From: DATJFQ01 sp035495555
GTDB taxonomy: Bacteria > Acidobacteriota > Vicinamibacteria > Vicinamibacterales > 2-12-FULL-66-21
Assembly: GCA_035495555.1 (NCBI GenBank)
Contig: DATJFQ010000013.1
Coordinates: forward strand, 1-52,135
Direction of reading: 5' to 3'
DNA: 52,135 nucleotides
Shown: one piece after another, positions 16,009 to 24,502 of the stretch
Position numbering within the stretch: position 1 is the first letter of the stretch
Layout: every line of letters starts with the position of its first letter
Notes under the pieces: model-generated
The model's input: only the letters and a program-made list of their open reading frames with translations
Database searches by the model: none
Told to the model about the DNA's origin: nothing
Position numbers and translations under genes: made by a program

Positions 16009-17159
16009 CAGCGGGCAGCGGCGCCGAGCAGTTCCCGAACGCGAGCGTGGACCACGTCGCCGTCCTTCGTCAGCAGCGTCTCGCGCGTGATCTCGTCGTT
16101 CAGGTCCAGTTCCAGCGCGGCCTTCTTCGCGCCGTCCTTCCCGAGCAGATGCGAAAGGAACGTCGTGATGTTCTTTGCGTACATCTGGCTCGCGTGGTAC
16201 GGCACGAGCGCCGGCGGATTCGACGGTCCGATGATCGTGACGCCGTTGTGGATGACGGTCTCATCGGGCTTCGTCAGCGCGCAGTTGCCGCCCCGCTCCG
16301 CGGCAAGGTCGACGACGACGGAACCGGGCGCCATGGCTTCCACCATCTCCTGCGTGACGAGAATCGGCGCCTTCTTCCCGGGTATCAGCGCGGTCGTGAT
16401 GACCACGTCGGTTGCGGCGACGACGCGCAGCATCATTTCGCGCTGGCGCTGATAGAACGATTCGTCCTGCGCCTTCGCGTAGCCGCCCTTGTCCTCGGAA
16501 TTCCTGGTGTCGAGTTCCATCTCGACGAAGCGGGCACCGAGGCTCTGCACCTGCTCCTTGACGGCGGGCCTGACGTCGTACGCCTCGACCCTTGCGCCGA
16601 GCCGCTTCGACGTCGCGATCGCCTGAAGGCCGGCGACACCCGCTCCGACGATGAACACCTTCGCTGCAGAGACAGTGCCCGCCGCCGTCATCAGCATCGG
16701 GAACATGCGCGGCAGGTGGTCCGCCGCGAGCAGCACGCCCTTGTACCCTGCGATGGTCGCCATGGACGACAACGCATCCATGCTCTGCGCGCGCGTGATG
16801 CGCGGCATCAGTTCCATCGAGAATGCGGTCACGCCGCGTGAAGAGAGCCGCCTGACGTCGTCAGGCGAACCAAGCGGATCGGCGAAGCCGATGACGACCT
16901 GTCCCGGACGAAGCGCCTCGAGGTCCGCGGGAATTGCCCGTACCTGAAGAAGGACGTCGGACTGCGAGAAGAGGTCGGCCCGGTTGGCGACGGTCGCTCC
17001 TGCCAGTTCATAGGCCGAATCGATGAACCCGGCGGCGGCGCCGGCACCGCGCTCGATGAGCACATCGAGGCCCGCCTTCTTCAGTGCGGCGACGGATGCC
17101 GGAATCAACGCGACGCGCGTCTCACCGCGCAACGTTTCCTTCGGAACTCCTACCTTCAT
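16008..17159 (-). CDS. pntAA: NAD(P) transhydrogenase subunit alpha, NAD-binding part
   Basis: 383 residues. It matches the soluble NAD(H)-binding domain I of proton-translocating transhydrogenase. MKVGVPKETLRGETRVALIP starts it, and the nucleotide fold has VIVGAGVAGLQAIATSKRLGARVEAYD. The RQREMMLRVVAATDVVITTALIPGKKAP region is typical of PntA rather than alanine dehydrogenase. The membrane segments are absent, as in split pntAA genes, but no pntAB or pntB follows. The downstream gene is an FHA protein and the upstream one a hydrolase, both with ATGA overlaps. Either the partner subunits are elsewhere or this is a repurposed domain. Confidence 0.88.
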   Translation of the reverse strand: MKVGVPKETLRGETRVALIPASVAALKKAGLDVLIERGAGAAAGFIDSAYELAGATVANRADLFSQSDVLLQVRAIPADLEALRPGQVVIGFADPLGSPDDVRRLSSRGVTAFSMELMPRITRAQSMDALSSMATIAGYKGVLLAADHLPRMFPMLMTAAGTVSAAKVFIVGAGVAGLQAIATSKRLGARVEAYDVRPAVKEQVQSLGARFVEMELDTRNSEDKGGYAKAQDESFYQRQREMMLRVVAATDVVITTALIPGKKAPILVTQEMVEAMAPGSVVVDLAAERGGNCALTKPDETVIHNGVTIIGPSNPPALVPYHASQMYAKNITTFLSHLLGKDGAKKAALELDLNDEITRETLLTKDGDVVHARVRELLGAAAR

Positions 17160-18811
17160 GGCAGCGCCATCTTAATCCAATCCGTTATGGAGGAGGCGAC
17201 CTTCGGGCTGATCGTCTTGTCCTTCAACGATCCGTACTCCGATACTTCTCCGGTAGTTGCCGGGACGAGCAGGTGGTTGACGCCGGGGATGTGCACGACC
17301 TCGGGCGGCTTGGCCTTCTTGCGCGCCCGCGCCAGATCCGCGAGCTTGTCCGCCTGGTCCTTCGAGACCTGCGTGTCGAGATCGCCCTGGATGATGAGGA
17401 TCGGCTGCTTCACCTTCGGGAGCACACGCGCCGGATCGTACGCGAGCAGGCTCCGAAACCACGGGGTGTCCGCCTGCTTGCGGAGTTCGGGAGGGATACC
17501 TTCCCAGCCGGTGCCGCCCAACACCGCGGCCTCGATCTTCTTTTGGAGATCGATCTTCGCCTGTTTGTCGGCCTCGCTGGCGCCGGACAGGTCCAGCAGG
17601 TGTTTCTGCTGTTGAAGGATGAGATCCTCCCCCTTGATGCCGGGTCCGGCGATCGAGACGACACCGTCAATCTCCTTTTCACGCGCGGCGGCGAGCAGCG
17701 CCACGGCGGCGCCTTCGCTGTGGCCCGCGACGACGATGCGGCGCGTGTCGACGTCCGGGCGCCTGGCCAGCCATTTCACCGCAGCGATCGCATCGTCGGC
17801 GTAGTCCTCGAGGGTCGCACTCTCGGTCCGGCCGCCGCTCTGGCCAACGCCGCGTTTGTCGTACCGAAGGACCACCGCGCCGTCTTTCGCGAGCGCGCCG
17901 GCGAGCTGGGCGAAAACCTGAATGCCCGCGACGGTTTCGTCGCGATCCGTTGGCCCCGAGCCGCCGATGAGCACGATGCCGGGCGAGCGCAGCCGTCCGG
18001 CGACGGTCGGAGGCGTCGTGACCGTACCTGCAAGCGAGAAGCCGTTTGCCTGGATCCGCACGTCGGCGTCGGTTGGATTTCTCGCCGTCTCGGTGCGCAT
18101 CCCCACGCTCGCCGCGTCGTCTCGCACGACGACCAGACCAGCAGTCGCGATCTCGAACCGCACCAGCCGCGCGCGATCGTCGACGAGCACCGTCGCGGGA
18201 ACGTTCGCGCCGATGTTTGCAATCGTGACGTCGTATTTCCTGGCGTGAATCGTCGCGCCGCCACCGGTGAGCGTCAGCGGTGCGACAGCGTTCACCGTGA
18301 GTTTGACTTCGGCGTTCGGCGCGACGTAGAGCGGGAGGACCGCGCCGGTGCCGCTCGTCGACAGCCGCGCCGCGAGCGCTTCATATGATGCGAAGAAGTT
18401 GTTCGGCAGCACAATCGCGCGAGCGCTGATCTGATCTTCTTTCGAGACCGTTTTTCCCTGCTGCGTGATTTCGTTGATGGCCGTAGTCGTCGTGAAGGAG
18501 GTCGTCAGCGCAATCGACGATTTCTGCTGGATTGCCGCGATGAGCAGCTCGAGCGGCTGCCAGTCAGGCGAGTACTTCATCTCGAAGCGGGTGATCGTGA
18601 GGTCGATCGGCGGGTCGACGCGCCCGGTCGAGGTGATGATCCAGCCGGAGCCGTCGCGACTCAGCGACGCCGTCTCCCGCCCGATCTGTTGGCCGTGGAT
18701 CAGGATGTCGAACGTCGCCTCGCCCGTCGCCGGCGTGGCCGCCGGCGGCTGCGCGAAAGCCGGCAACGCAGCGAGGAGTGCCGCTGCCACGGCGGTACAA
18801 TTGAAGTGCAT
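17156..18811 (-). CDS. secreted alpha/beta hydrolase
   Basis: 551 residues from the ATG at 18811. A signal peptide ends near AFAQ (residues 1-21). An N-terminal beta-rich domain (about 30-270) of unclear family precedes a dienelactone-hydrolase-like alpha/beta hydrolase. The nucleophile elbow is GHSEGA, the acid QGDLDTQV and the histidine GVNHLL; YDKRGVGQSGG is typical. Probably a periplasmic esterase or peptidase. Its TGA overlaps pntAA as ATGA. A start at 18835 would add an atypical head. The chosen ATG shares one base with the TTG start of the divergent ygfZ gene. Confidence 0.9.
   Translation of the reverse strand: MHFNCTAVAAALLAALPAFAQPPAATPATGEATFDILIHGQQIGRETASLSRDGSGWIITSTGRVDPPIDLTITRFEMKYSPDWQPLELLIAAIQQKSSIALTTSFTTTTAINEITQQGKTVSKEDQISARAIVLPNNFFASYEALAARLSTSGTGAVLPLYVAPNAEVKLTVNAVAPLTLTGGGATIHARKYDVTIANIGANVPATVLVDDRARLVRFEIATAGLVVVRDDAASVGMRTETARNPTDADVRIQANGFSLAGTVTTPPTVAGRLRSPGIVLIGGSGPTDRDETVAGIQVFAQLAGALAKDGAVVLRYDKRGVGQSGGRTESATLEDYADDAIAAVKWLARRPDVDTRRIVVAGHSEGAAVALLAAAREKEIDGVVSIAGPGIKGEDLILQQQKHLLDLSGASEADKQAKIDLQKKIEAAVLGGTGWEGIPPELRKQADTPWFRSLLAYDPARVLPKVKQPILIIQGDLDTQVSKDQADKLADLARARKKAKPPEVVHIPGVNHLLVPATTGEVSEYGSLKDKTISPKVASSITDWIKMALP
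18796..18801 (+). promoter_or_regulatory. -10-like TACAAT before ygfZ
   Basis: TACAAT ends 9 nt before the proposed TTG start, which would place the transcription start at or next to the start codon. No clear -35 was identified. Confidence 0.3.
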
Positions 18812-19722
18812 TGACCAAGGATAACAGCAGGGCATACGAGGCGTTTTCGAACGGCGCGGCGCTCGTGCGGCGGTCCGACGTCGGCCGGCTCCTGGTAAGC
18901 GGCAAGGATCGCAGCGCGTATCTGCAAGGGCTGCTCACGAACGACGTTGCCGCGCTGACGCCGGGTAATGGTTGCTACGCCGCGATGCTGACCGCGCAGG
19001 GTCGGATGATCAGCGACATGTACGTCGACGAAATCGGCGAAGCGATGCTGTTGCGCCTGCCAGTCGCGCTGACCACGCAGATCCGCGAGCACCTCGACCG
19101 GTTCATCTTCGCTGAAGACGTTCAGATATCGGACGTGAGCAGCGCCAAAGCGCAGATCGGGATCTACGGACCTCTCGCGGCGGAGGTGGCGGCGCAGGCC
19201 TCGGGCGCGCTGCGGCTCGCTGCTGACGATCTGCCTGGCGTCGCTCTCGTGATCGGCACGGACGAAGTCGAGGCAGTTGTGGACCGTCTCACTGCTGCCG
19301 GCGCGGTCGATGCAACGACGGACGAGTTCGAGATCGCGCGCATCGAAGCCGCCGTCCCGCGATTCGGCGTCGATATGGACACGGACACGATTCCTCTCGA
19401 GGCCGGCATCGAAGACCGCGCGATTTCCCGGACGAAAGGCTGTTACGTCGGCCAGGAAGTGATCGTGCGCGTGCTGGATCGCGGCCAGGGCCGCGTCGCG
19501 CGGCGGCTCGTCCAGCTCGCGTTCGATGCCGGCGCCCCTGTGCCGGTCCACGGTGCCACGCTGCACGCGGCAGACCGGGACGTTGGTCACATCACGAGTG
19601 CCGTTTATTCCCCGCGGTTCGACTGCGTCATCGCCCTCGGCTACGTCCGCCGCGAGTTCGCCGCGGGTGGGACCGCGCTCACCGTCGACGGAGTGCGCGC
19701 GACGGTTCGGACCCACGATTGA
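18811..19722 (+). CDS. ygfZ: folate-binding protein YgfZ (GcvT-like, Fe-S cluster maintenance)
   Basis: 303 residues. The GcvT-like fold has GRLLVSGKDRSAYLQGLLTNDV at the N-terminus and the family-defining KGCYVGQE (K209, C211), which separates YgfZ/IBA57 from glycine-cleavage T protein. It takes part in repair or assembly of Fe-S enzymes with tetrahydrofolate. Fe-S clients nearby include MutY and the radical SAM protein. The TTG start at 18811 overlaps the divergent hydrolase start by one base. A start within a few codons downstream cannot be excluded. Confidence 0.93.
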   Translation: MTKDNSRAYEAFSNGAALVRRSDVGRLLVSGKDRSAYLQGLLTNDVAALTPGNGCYAAMLTAQGRMISDMYVDEIGEAMLLRLPVALTTQIREHLDRFIFAEDVQISDVSSAKAQIGIYGPLAAEVAAQASGALRLAADDLPGVALVIGTDEVEAVVDRLTAAGAVDATTDEFEIARIEAAVPRFGVDMDTDTIPLEAGIEDRAISRTKGCYVGQEVIVRVLDRGQGRVARRLVQLAFDAGAPVPVHGATLHAADRDVGHITSAVYSPRFDCVIALGYVRREFAAGGTALTVDGVRATVRTHD

Positions 19723-19749
19723 CGCGCCGGCAGAAGCGCGAAGACGCAC

Positions 19750-20142
19750 TCAGGACTTTCGCTGCATCAGCATGTCGATCAGCTCGTCGTCCGCGGGCGG
19801 GAAGCGCAGTGTCGCGAGGTCCGCGCGTGCGACCCAGCGCATCTGCTGCCCGAGTTGCGGGCGCGGCTCGCGGAGCAGCCGGCACGCGATAAAGTGCAGC
19901 TCTATCGTGCGATCGCCGTATTCGTGCGTCACCGAGAGCAGCTCCTGCAGCACCTCGGCGTCCGTCCCCAGCTCCTCGTTCAGCTCGCGCCGCAGGCACG
20001 CATCCAGCGATTCGCCTTCGTCGCACTTGCCGCCTGGAAATTCCCAATAGCCCTCGAGGTGTACTCCTTGCTGGCGCCGGGTCACGAGATAAAAACCGTC
20101 GTGTTCGACAACCGCGGCGGTGACGACCAGCGATTCAGCCAT
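19750..20142 (-). CDS. mutT: MutT-type NUDIX hydrolase (8-oxo-dGTP pyrophosphohydrolase)
   Basis: 130 residues with a complete Nudix box at 37-59 (GGKCDEGESLDACL then RRELNEELG), including the catalytic E56/E57. The WEFPGGK approach is the MutT signature. It would remove 8-oxo-dGTP from the nucleotide pool. Its start overlaps the end of a short mutY by 8 nt, so the two oxidised-guanine defence activities are coupled. MutY enzymes normally carry a MutT-like C-terminal domain, which this MutY lacks. Confidence 0.9.
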   Translation of the reverse strand: MAESLVVTAAVVEHDGFYLVTRRQQGVHLEGYWEFPGGKCDEGESLDACLRRELNEELGTDAEVLQELLSVTHEYGDRTIELHFIACRLLREPRPQLGQQMRWVARADLATLRFPPADDELIDMLMQRKS

Positions 20143-20836
20143 TCGGGAGTGGTCGAGGCGAGCGACGAGCCGTCATGGCGCAATCGGGCCGCATCGGGCA
20201 CGCGTCGCACTTCGGATTGCGCGCCGTGCACACCGTTGCGCCGAAGTCCATCAACGCCTGATTGAAATCGAATACGTTGGTGCGCGGCAGCACCGCGTGC
20301 GAGATGTCCCACAGCCGGCGCTTCATCGCATGTGCTTTGGCGTCTCCCGTTCCGACGAAGACGCGGTAGAGCACCCGCGCAACGTTCGTGTCGAGAATCG
20401 CGGCACGCTGGCCGAACGCAAAGCTGCGGACTGCGCCCGCCGTGTACTCGCCGATCCCTTTGAACGAGAGCAGCGTGTCGTGGTCCGACGGCAGTTCGCC
20501 GCCGTAGCGCGCGACCGACTCGCGAGCGATCGACTGCAGCCGCCGCGGCCGGATGTTATATCCGAGCGGCCGCCACGTCTCGGCGACGTCAGCTTCTTCC
20601 GCCGCGGCGAGCGCCTCGAACGTCGGGTACTTGCCCAGCCACTCGTGGTACTTCGGGATCACCCGGTCCACCTGGGTCTGCTGCAGCATCACCTCGGAGA
20701 CGAGGATGTGATACGGGTTCCGCGTCCGACGCCACGGGAGGTCGCGGCCGTTGCGCCGATACCATCCAAGCAGGCGGCGCCGAAAACGCCGGCGCGCGGC
20801 GGGCACGTCGTGCGTGGCACCTTTGATACTCTTCAA
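20135..20836 (-). CDS. mutY: A/G-specific adenine DNA glycosylase, short form
   Basis: 233 residues against about 350 in E. coli. The catalytic helix-hairpin-helix core is complete: SEVMLQQTQV with E48, the GIGEYTAGAV hairpin, and D149 in ILDTNVARVL. The [4Fe-4S] ligands are C203, C210, C213 and C219 (C-x6-C-x2-C-x5-C). The protein ends 14 residues later, so the C-terminal domain that recognises 8-oxoG is missing. A separate overlapping mutT follows. A TTG at 20836 is used as start; a GTG at 20806 is an alternative. It is divergent from the adenosyltransferase gene with only 5 nt between starts. Confidence 0.9.
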   Translation of the reverse strand: MKSIKGATHDVPAARRRFRRRLLGWYRRNGRDLPWRRTRNPYHILVSEVMLQQTQVDRVIPKYHEWLGKYPTFEALAAAEEADVAETWRPLGYNIRPRRLQSIARESVARYGGELPSDHDTLLSFKGIGEYTAGAVRSFAFGQRAAILDTNVARVLYRVFVGTGDAKAHAMKRRLWDISHAVLPRTNVFDFNQALMDFGATVCTARNPKCDACPMRPDCAMTARRSPRPLPNG

Positions 20837-20841
20837 AGCAG

Positions 20842-21396
20842 GTGAAAATCTACACCAGGACCGGGGACAGCGGAGAGACGGGACTCTTCGACGGCACGCG
20901 GGTGCCGAAGAACGACATCCGCGTCGCCGCCTACGGCGACGTCGACGAGCTGAGCGCCTGGCTCGGTTTCGCGCGGGCGTCGCTGGACGACCCCGAAATT
21001 CGATCGATGCTGGAACGCATCCAGCGGGACCTCTTCGCGATCGGTGCGCGCCTCGCGGATCCTGCGCATCGAATCGCCGACCGCGTAGCGAAGGCGGCGG
21101 CCGTCGCTCCCGAAGACATCGCGCGGCTCGAGCAGTGGATTGACTTGCTTGAGGCCGATCTCCCGCCGCTCCGGCGTTTCATTCTCGCGGGAGGATCGCC
21201 GGGCGGCGCCGCGCTGCACGTCGCCCGCACCGTCTGCCGTCGCGCCGAGCGCGCGATGGTGACCCTGGAGCACACGCTGGGCGCCGGCGCGTTCGATCCG
21301 CCCCTCCTCGTCTATGTCAATCGGCTGTCGGACCTGCTGTTCACAATGGCCAGGGCCGCCAACCACCGGAGCGGCGCAACCGAGCTCGAGTGGTGA
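20842..21396 (+). CDS. cob(I)yrinic acid/cob(I)alamin adenosyltransferase, PduO type
   Basis: 184 residues from a GTG. It makes adenosylcobalamin from cob(I)alamin and ATP. The ATP-binding head TRTGDSGETGL (5-15) and the helix RTVCRRAER with a nearby YVNRLSDLLF are the PduO-type signatures. Length is normal. No other cobalamin gene is in the window. Its last codons overlap the hpnC start (GTGGTGA), so it is co-translated with the squalene genes, an association that may be only positional. Confidence 0.93.
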   Translation: MKIYTRTGDSGETGLFDGTRVPKNDIRVAAYGDVDELSAWLGFARASLDDPEIRSMLERIQRDLFAIGARLADPAHRIADRVAKAAAVAPEDIARLEQWIDLLEADLPPLRRFILAGGSPGGAALHVARTVCRRAERAMVTLEHTLGAGAFDPPLLVYVNRLSDLLFTMARAANHRSGATELEW

Positions 21397-22262
21397 CGCC
21401 GCAGCAGTACTGCGAGTCGCTGGCGCGCGCACACTACGAAAACTTTCCGGTGGCTTCGCGGCTGCTGCCCGCCGCGATGCGTCCGCACGTTGCGGCGATC
21501 TACGCCTTCGCCCGGATCGCAGACGATATGGCAGACGAAGGCGATCTCGCCCCGTCCGAGAGACTCGCGGCGCTCGATGCGTGGGAGGCGCGCCTCGTTG
21601 CCGTGACCGGCGGCCGGCCTGATCCCGGCGGACCGCATGCTCCGGTGTTCGAAGCGATCCGACAGACGGTCCGTGCCTGCGATCTCCCAACGACGCTGCT
21701 CACTGACTTGATCAGCGCCTTCAGGCAGGACGTGACCGTCCGGCGATACGCCACGTGGGCGTCGCTGCTCGATTACTGCCGCCGGTCCGCCAACCCCGTC
21801 GGCCGTCTGGTTCTGCGGATCGCCGGATACCGCGACGCCGCGCTCGATGCCGCGTCCGATGATGTATGCACCGCGCTGCAGTTGACCAACTTCTGGCAGG
21901 ACCTGAAAATCGACTCGAAAAAGGGACGGCTTTACGTGCCGGCGGAAGTCCTGTCGGCGTGTTCGGCCCGCGAGGAAGATCTCGCGGCCGCCAGTTTGAC
22001 GCCGGAGTGGCGGGCGGCACTCGAGCAATGCGCGCGCCGCACGCGTACGCTGTTTGCGTCGGGCCGGACCGTCTGCGACGGCGTTCGCGGACGCCTGATG
22101 TGGGAACTTCGCGCGACCTGGCTTGGCGGCACCCGCATTCTGGATAAGCTTGAGGACGTGCAGTACGACGTCTTCGCCCATCGCCCGGTCCTGCGCGCAT
22201 CGGACGCGATCGGCATCGCGTGGCGGATGCTGACGTGGCGGCGGGGACCTGCGCTGGAATAA
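21390..22262 (+). CDS. hpnC: hydroxysqualene synthase HpnC
   Basis: 290 residues from a GTG overlapping the previous stop. Trans-isoprenyl diphosphate synthase fold with the first Asp-rich motif ADDMADE (44-50) and the second at D171/D175 (QLTNFWQDLKID). HpnC converts presqualene diphosphate to hydroxysqualene in the three-enzyme bacterial squalene route. The NFWQD version of the second motif and its place before hpnD separate it from HpnD. It is the first of hpnC-hpnD-hpnE, which supply squalene for hopanoids. No squalene-hopene cyclase gene is visible here. Confidence 0.94.
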   Translation: MVTPQQYCESLARAHYENFPVASRLLPAAMRPHVAAIYAFARIADDMADEGDLAPSERLAALDAWEARLVAVTGGRPDPGGPHAPVFEAIRQTVRACDLPTTLLTDLISAFRQDVTVRRYATWASLLDYCRRSANPVGRLVLRIAGYRDAALDAASDDVCTALQLTNFWQDLKIDSKKGRLYVPAEVLSACSAREEDLAAASLTPEWRAALEQCARRTRTLFASGRTVCDGVRGRLMWELRATWLGGTRILDKLEDVQYDVFAHRPVLRASDAIGIAWRMLTWRRGPALE

Positions 22263-22274
22263 GCACGCACGTAC

Positions 22275-23108
22275 GTGGCCCGCGACACCAACTTCTACTA
22301 TTCGTTCCTCGTGCTGCCCGCGCGGAAGCGCAACGCGATCGTCGCGGTGTGGGACTTCTGCCGCGCCGTAGACGATGCGGTGGACGAGGCGGAGACGCGG
22401 GATCAGGGAGCGGCGCAAATCGCGGAGTGGCGAGCAGAACTCGACCGATGTTTCACCGGCGTACCGCACACCCGGCAGGGCAGGACCTTGCAGCCGTATA
22501 TCCGCACGTTCAACCTTCCACGCAGCGCATTCGACGCGCTGATCGAAGGCGTCGAGATGGATCTGCACCGGCAGCGGTATCAGACGTTCGACGAGTTGTA
22601 TGAATACTGCATCCGCGTCGCGTCTGCCGTCGGTTTGATGTGCGTGGAGATCTTCGGTTATCGAAATCCGGGCGTGCGGCAGTACGCTCTCAACCTGGGG
22701 GTCGCGCTGCAGTTGACCAACATCCTGCGCGACGTGCCGGTCGATCTCGCGCGGGGACGCCTTTACCTGCCGCTGGACGATCTCGCGCGGCACGGATGTA
22801 CGGAGGATGACCTCCGCCGGGAAGCCGAGCAGCACGGCGGCGGCATCCGTTCGACGGCCGTGAAGCGGCTTTTCGCGTTCGAAGCGCAGCGCGCACGCGA
22901 GTACTATGCGCGCGCCGGCGCGGCGCTGCCCTCGGAGGACGCCCGCCGCATGGCGGCCGCGCAAATCATGGGCGCGATCTACCTGGCGATTCTCGGCCGC
23001 ATCGAGACCGCCGACTACGACGTGTTCAGCGGCGTGATCCGCATCCCGCGTCCGCGTCGTGCGTGGATCGCCGCTTCGACGTGGGCGCGCGCGCTCGTGC
23101 GGCTGTGA
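22275..23108 (+). CDS. hpnD: presqualene diphosphate synthase HpnD
   Basis: 277 residues from a GTG (ARDTNFYYSFLVLP). It condenses two farnesyl diphosphates to presqualene diphosphate. Asp-rich motif 1 is DDAVDE (33-38). Motif 2 is LTNILRDVPVDLARGRLYLP with D153/D157. RDTNFYYSF and PARKRNAI are typical of HpnD. It lies 12 nt after hpnC and 2 nt before hpnE, so translation is tightly linked. Confidence 0.95.
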   Translation: MARDTNFYYSFLVLPARKRNAIVAVWDFCRAVDDAVDEAETRDQGAAQIAEWRAELDRCFTGVPHTRQGRTLQPYIRTFNLPRSAFDALIEGVEMDLHRQRYQTFDELYEYCIRVASAVGLMCVEIFGYRNPGVRQYALNLGVALQLTNILRDVPVDLARGRLYLPLDDLARHGCTEDDLRREAEQHGGGIRSTAVKRLFAFEAQRAREYYARAGAALPSEDARRMAAAQIMGAIYLAILGRIETADYDVFSGVIRIPRPRRAWIAASTWARALVRL

Positions 23109-23110
23109 CC

Positions 23111-24502
23111 ATGGGTGAGAGCGGGTTCGACGTCGCGGTGATCGGCGGCGGCGTCGCCGGATTGTCGGCTGCAAGCGCTCTTGTCGAACGGGGCCGCAAG
23201 GTCATTGTCCTGGAAGCGCGCGGGGAACTCGGCGGCCGGGCGACCGCGTTTGTCGATCGCGAGACCGGCGAACGCGTGGACAACGGCCAGCACGTCCTGT
23301 TCGGCTGCTACCATCAGACGTTCCGGTTTCTGCGGCGCATCGGCGCTGAATCCAACGTCACGATTCAACCGTCCCTGACCGTTCCCTTCATCGGCCCCGA
23401 TGGTGTGCGGAGCGTCCTGCGATGCCCGCGGCTTCCCTCGCCGTTGCATCTTCTCGCCGGGGTAATGACGTGGGACGCGCTGCCCTATCGTGAGCGTCTG
23501 CGCGCGGTGCGTCTGGCGCCCGCTCTGCTGAGCGCGCGCTCGAGGTCCAGCGGGACGACGTCCGCTGGATCTGCGTCAAGCTCCACGGTCGCACAGTGGC
23601 TGACGCGGTATGGACAGAAGGGAAGAATCCGCGACTGGCTGTGGGAGCCGCTTGCGGTGGCAGCGCTCAATCAATTGCCTGAGGAGGCGGCGGCGAACGC
23701 CTTCCTTGCCGTTCTTGCAGGCCTCTTCGGTCCGGATCGTCACGACTCGGCCCTCGTGCTCCCGACCAGGCCGCTCAACGAGATGTACGCTACCCCCGCA
23801 CGGAACTACATCGAAGCGGGGAACGGGGCCGTGCGACTGCACGCGCTCTCGCGCGTGCGGATCGAGCAAGGCGCCGTGCGCGCCGTCGAGATCCGCGGTG
23901 AGGAGATTCCCGTCGCTCACGTGATTGCCGCGGTTCCGTGGTTCGCGCTCGAACCGCTGCTGACCGGTGACGTCACACCCCTTGCACCGATCCTGCAGGC
24001 CGCGTCCGCGATGACGTCCAAGCCGATCGTCACGGTCAACCTGTGGTACGACCGCGCCGTCATGGACGACACGTTCGTCGGGCTGCCGGGGCGCGCGATG
24101 CAGTGGGTGTTCGACAAACGGCAGGCGTTCGGCGAGCGCGCATCCCATCTGTCGCTCGTATCGAGCGGCGCCGATCCGCTCGCCGCCACGGACAACCCGT
24201 CGCTGATCGCGCTCGCCGCGCGTGAGGTGGCCGAAGCGATCCCCGCTGCAGGGGCCGCAACCTTGCGTCGCGGCACCGTGATTCGCGAGAAACGTGCGAC
24301 CTTCTCGCTCGCGCCGGGAGAACCGCCGCGGCCCGGGGTGCGCACCCCGGTCAGCGGCTTGTTTCTGGCGGGCGACTGGATCGACACCGGTCTTCCAGGG
24401 ACAATCGAAAGTGCCGCGCTCGCCGGCCATCGCGCTGCGGCAGAGATATTGAGCAGTCGTGCAGCGGAACGCGGTGGGGCGAAGCCCCCCACAGAGAAAT
24501 GA
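23111..24502 (+). CDS. hpnE: hydroxysqualene dehydroxylase HpnE (FAD amine-oxidase fold)
   Basis: 463 residues from the ATG at 23111; an upstream reading to 23063 overlaps hpnD and is rejected. The FAD-binding GGGVAGLSAA (12-21) is followed by E35 and a GELGGRATAF motif. A C-terminal LFLAGDWIDTGLPGTIESAALAGHRAA closes the FAD site. It reduces hydroxysqualene to squalene, completing the HpnC/HpnD/HpnE route. Its TGA overlaps the thiI ATG (ATGA). Confidence 0.94.
   Translation: MGESGFDVAVIGGGVAGLSAASALVERGRKVIVLEARGELGGRATAFVDRETGERVDNGQHVLFGCYHQTFRFLRRIGAESNVTIQPSLTVPFIGPDGVRSVLRCPRLPSPLHLLAGVMTWDALPYRERLRAVRLAPALLSARSRSSGTTSAGSASSSTVAQWLTRYGQKGRIRDWLWEPLAVAALNQLPEEAAANAFLAVLAGLFGPDRHDSALVLPTRPLNEMYATPARNYIEAGNGAVRLHALSRVRIEQGAVRAVEIRGEEIPVAHVIAAVPWFALEPLLTGDVTPLAPILQAASAMTSKPIVTVNLWYDRAVMDDTFVGLPGRAMQWVFDKRQAFGERASHLSLVSSGADPLAATDNPSLIALAAREVAEAIPAAGAATLRRGTVIREKRATFSLAPGEPPRPGVRTPVSGLFLAGDWIDTGLPGTIESAALAGHRAAAEILSSRAAERGGAKPPTEK

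Noticed and set aside
21312..23174. 620-codon frame antisense to hpnC and hpnD
   Set aside because: The opposite strand carries two intact prenyl-synthase genes; this frame is low-information and Arg-rich.
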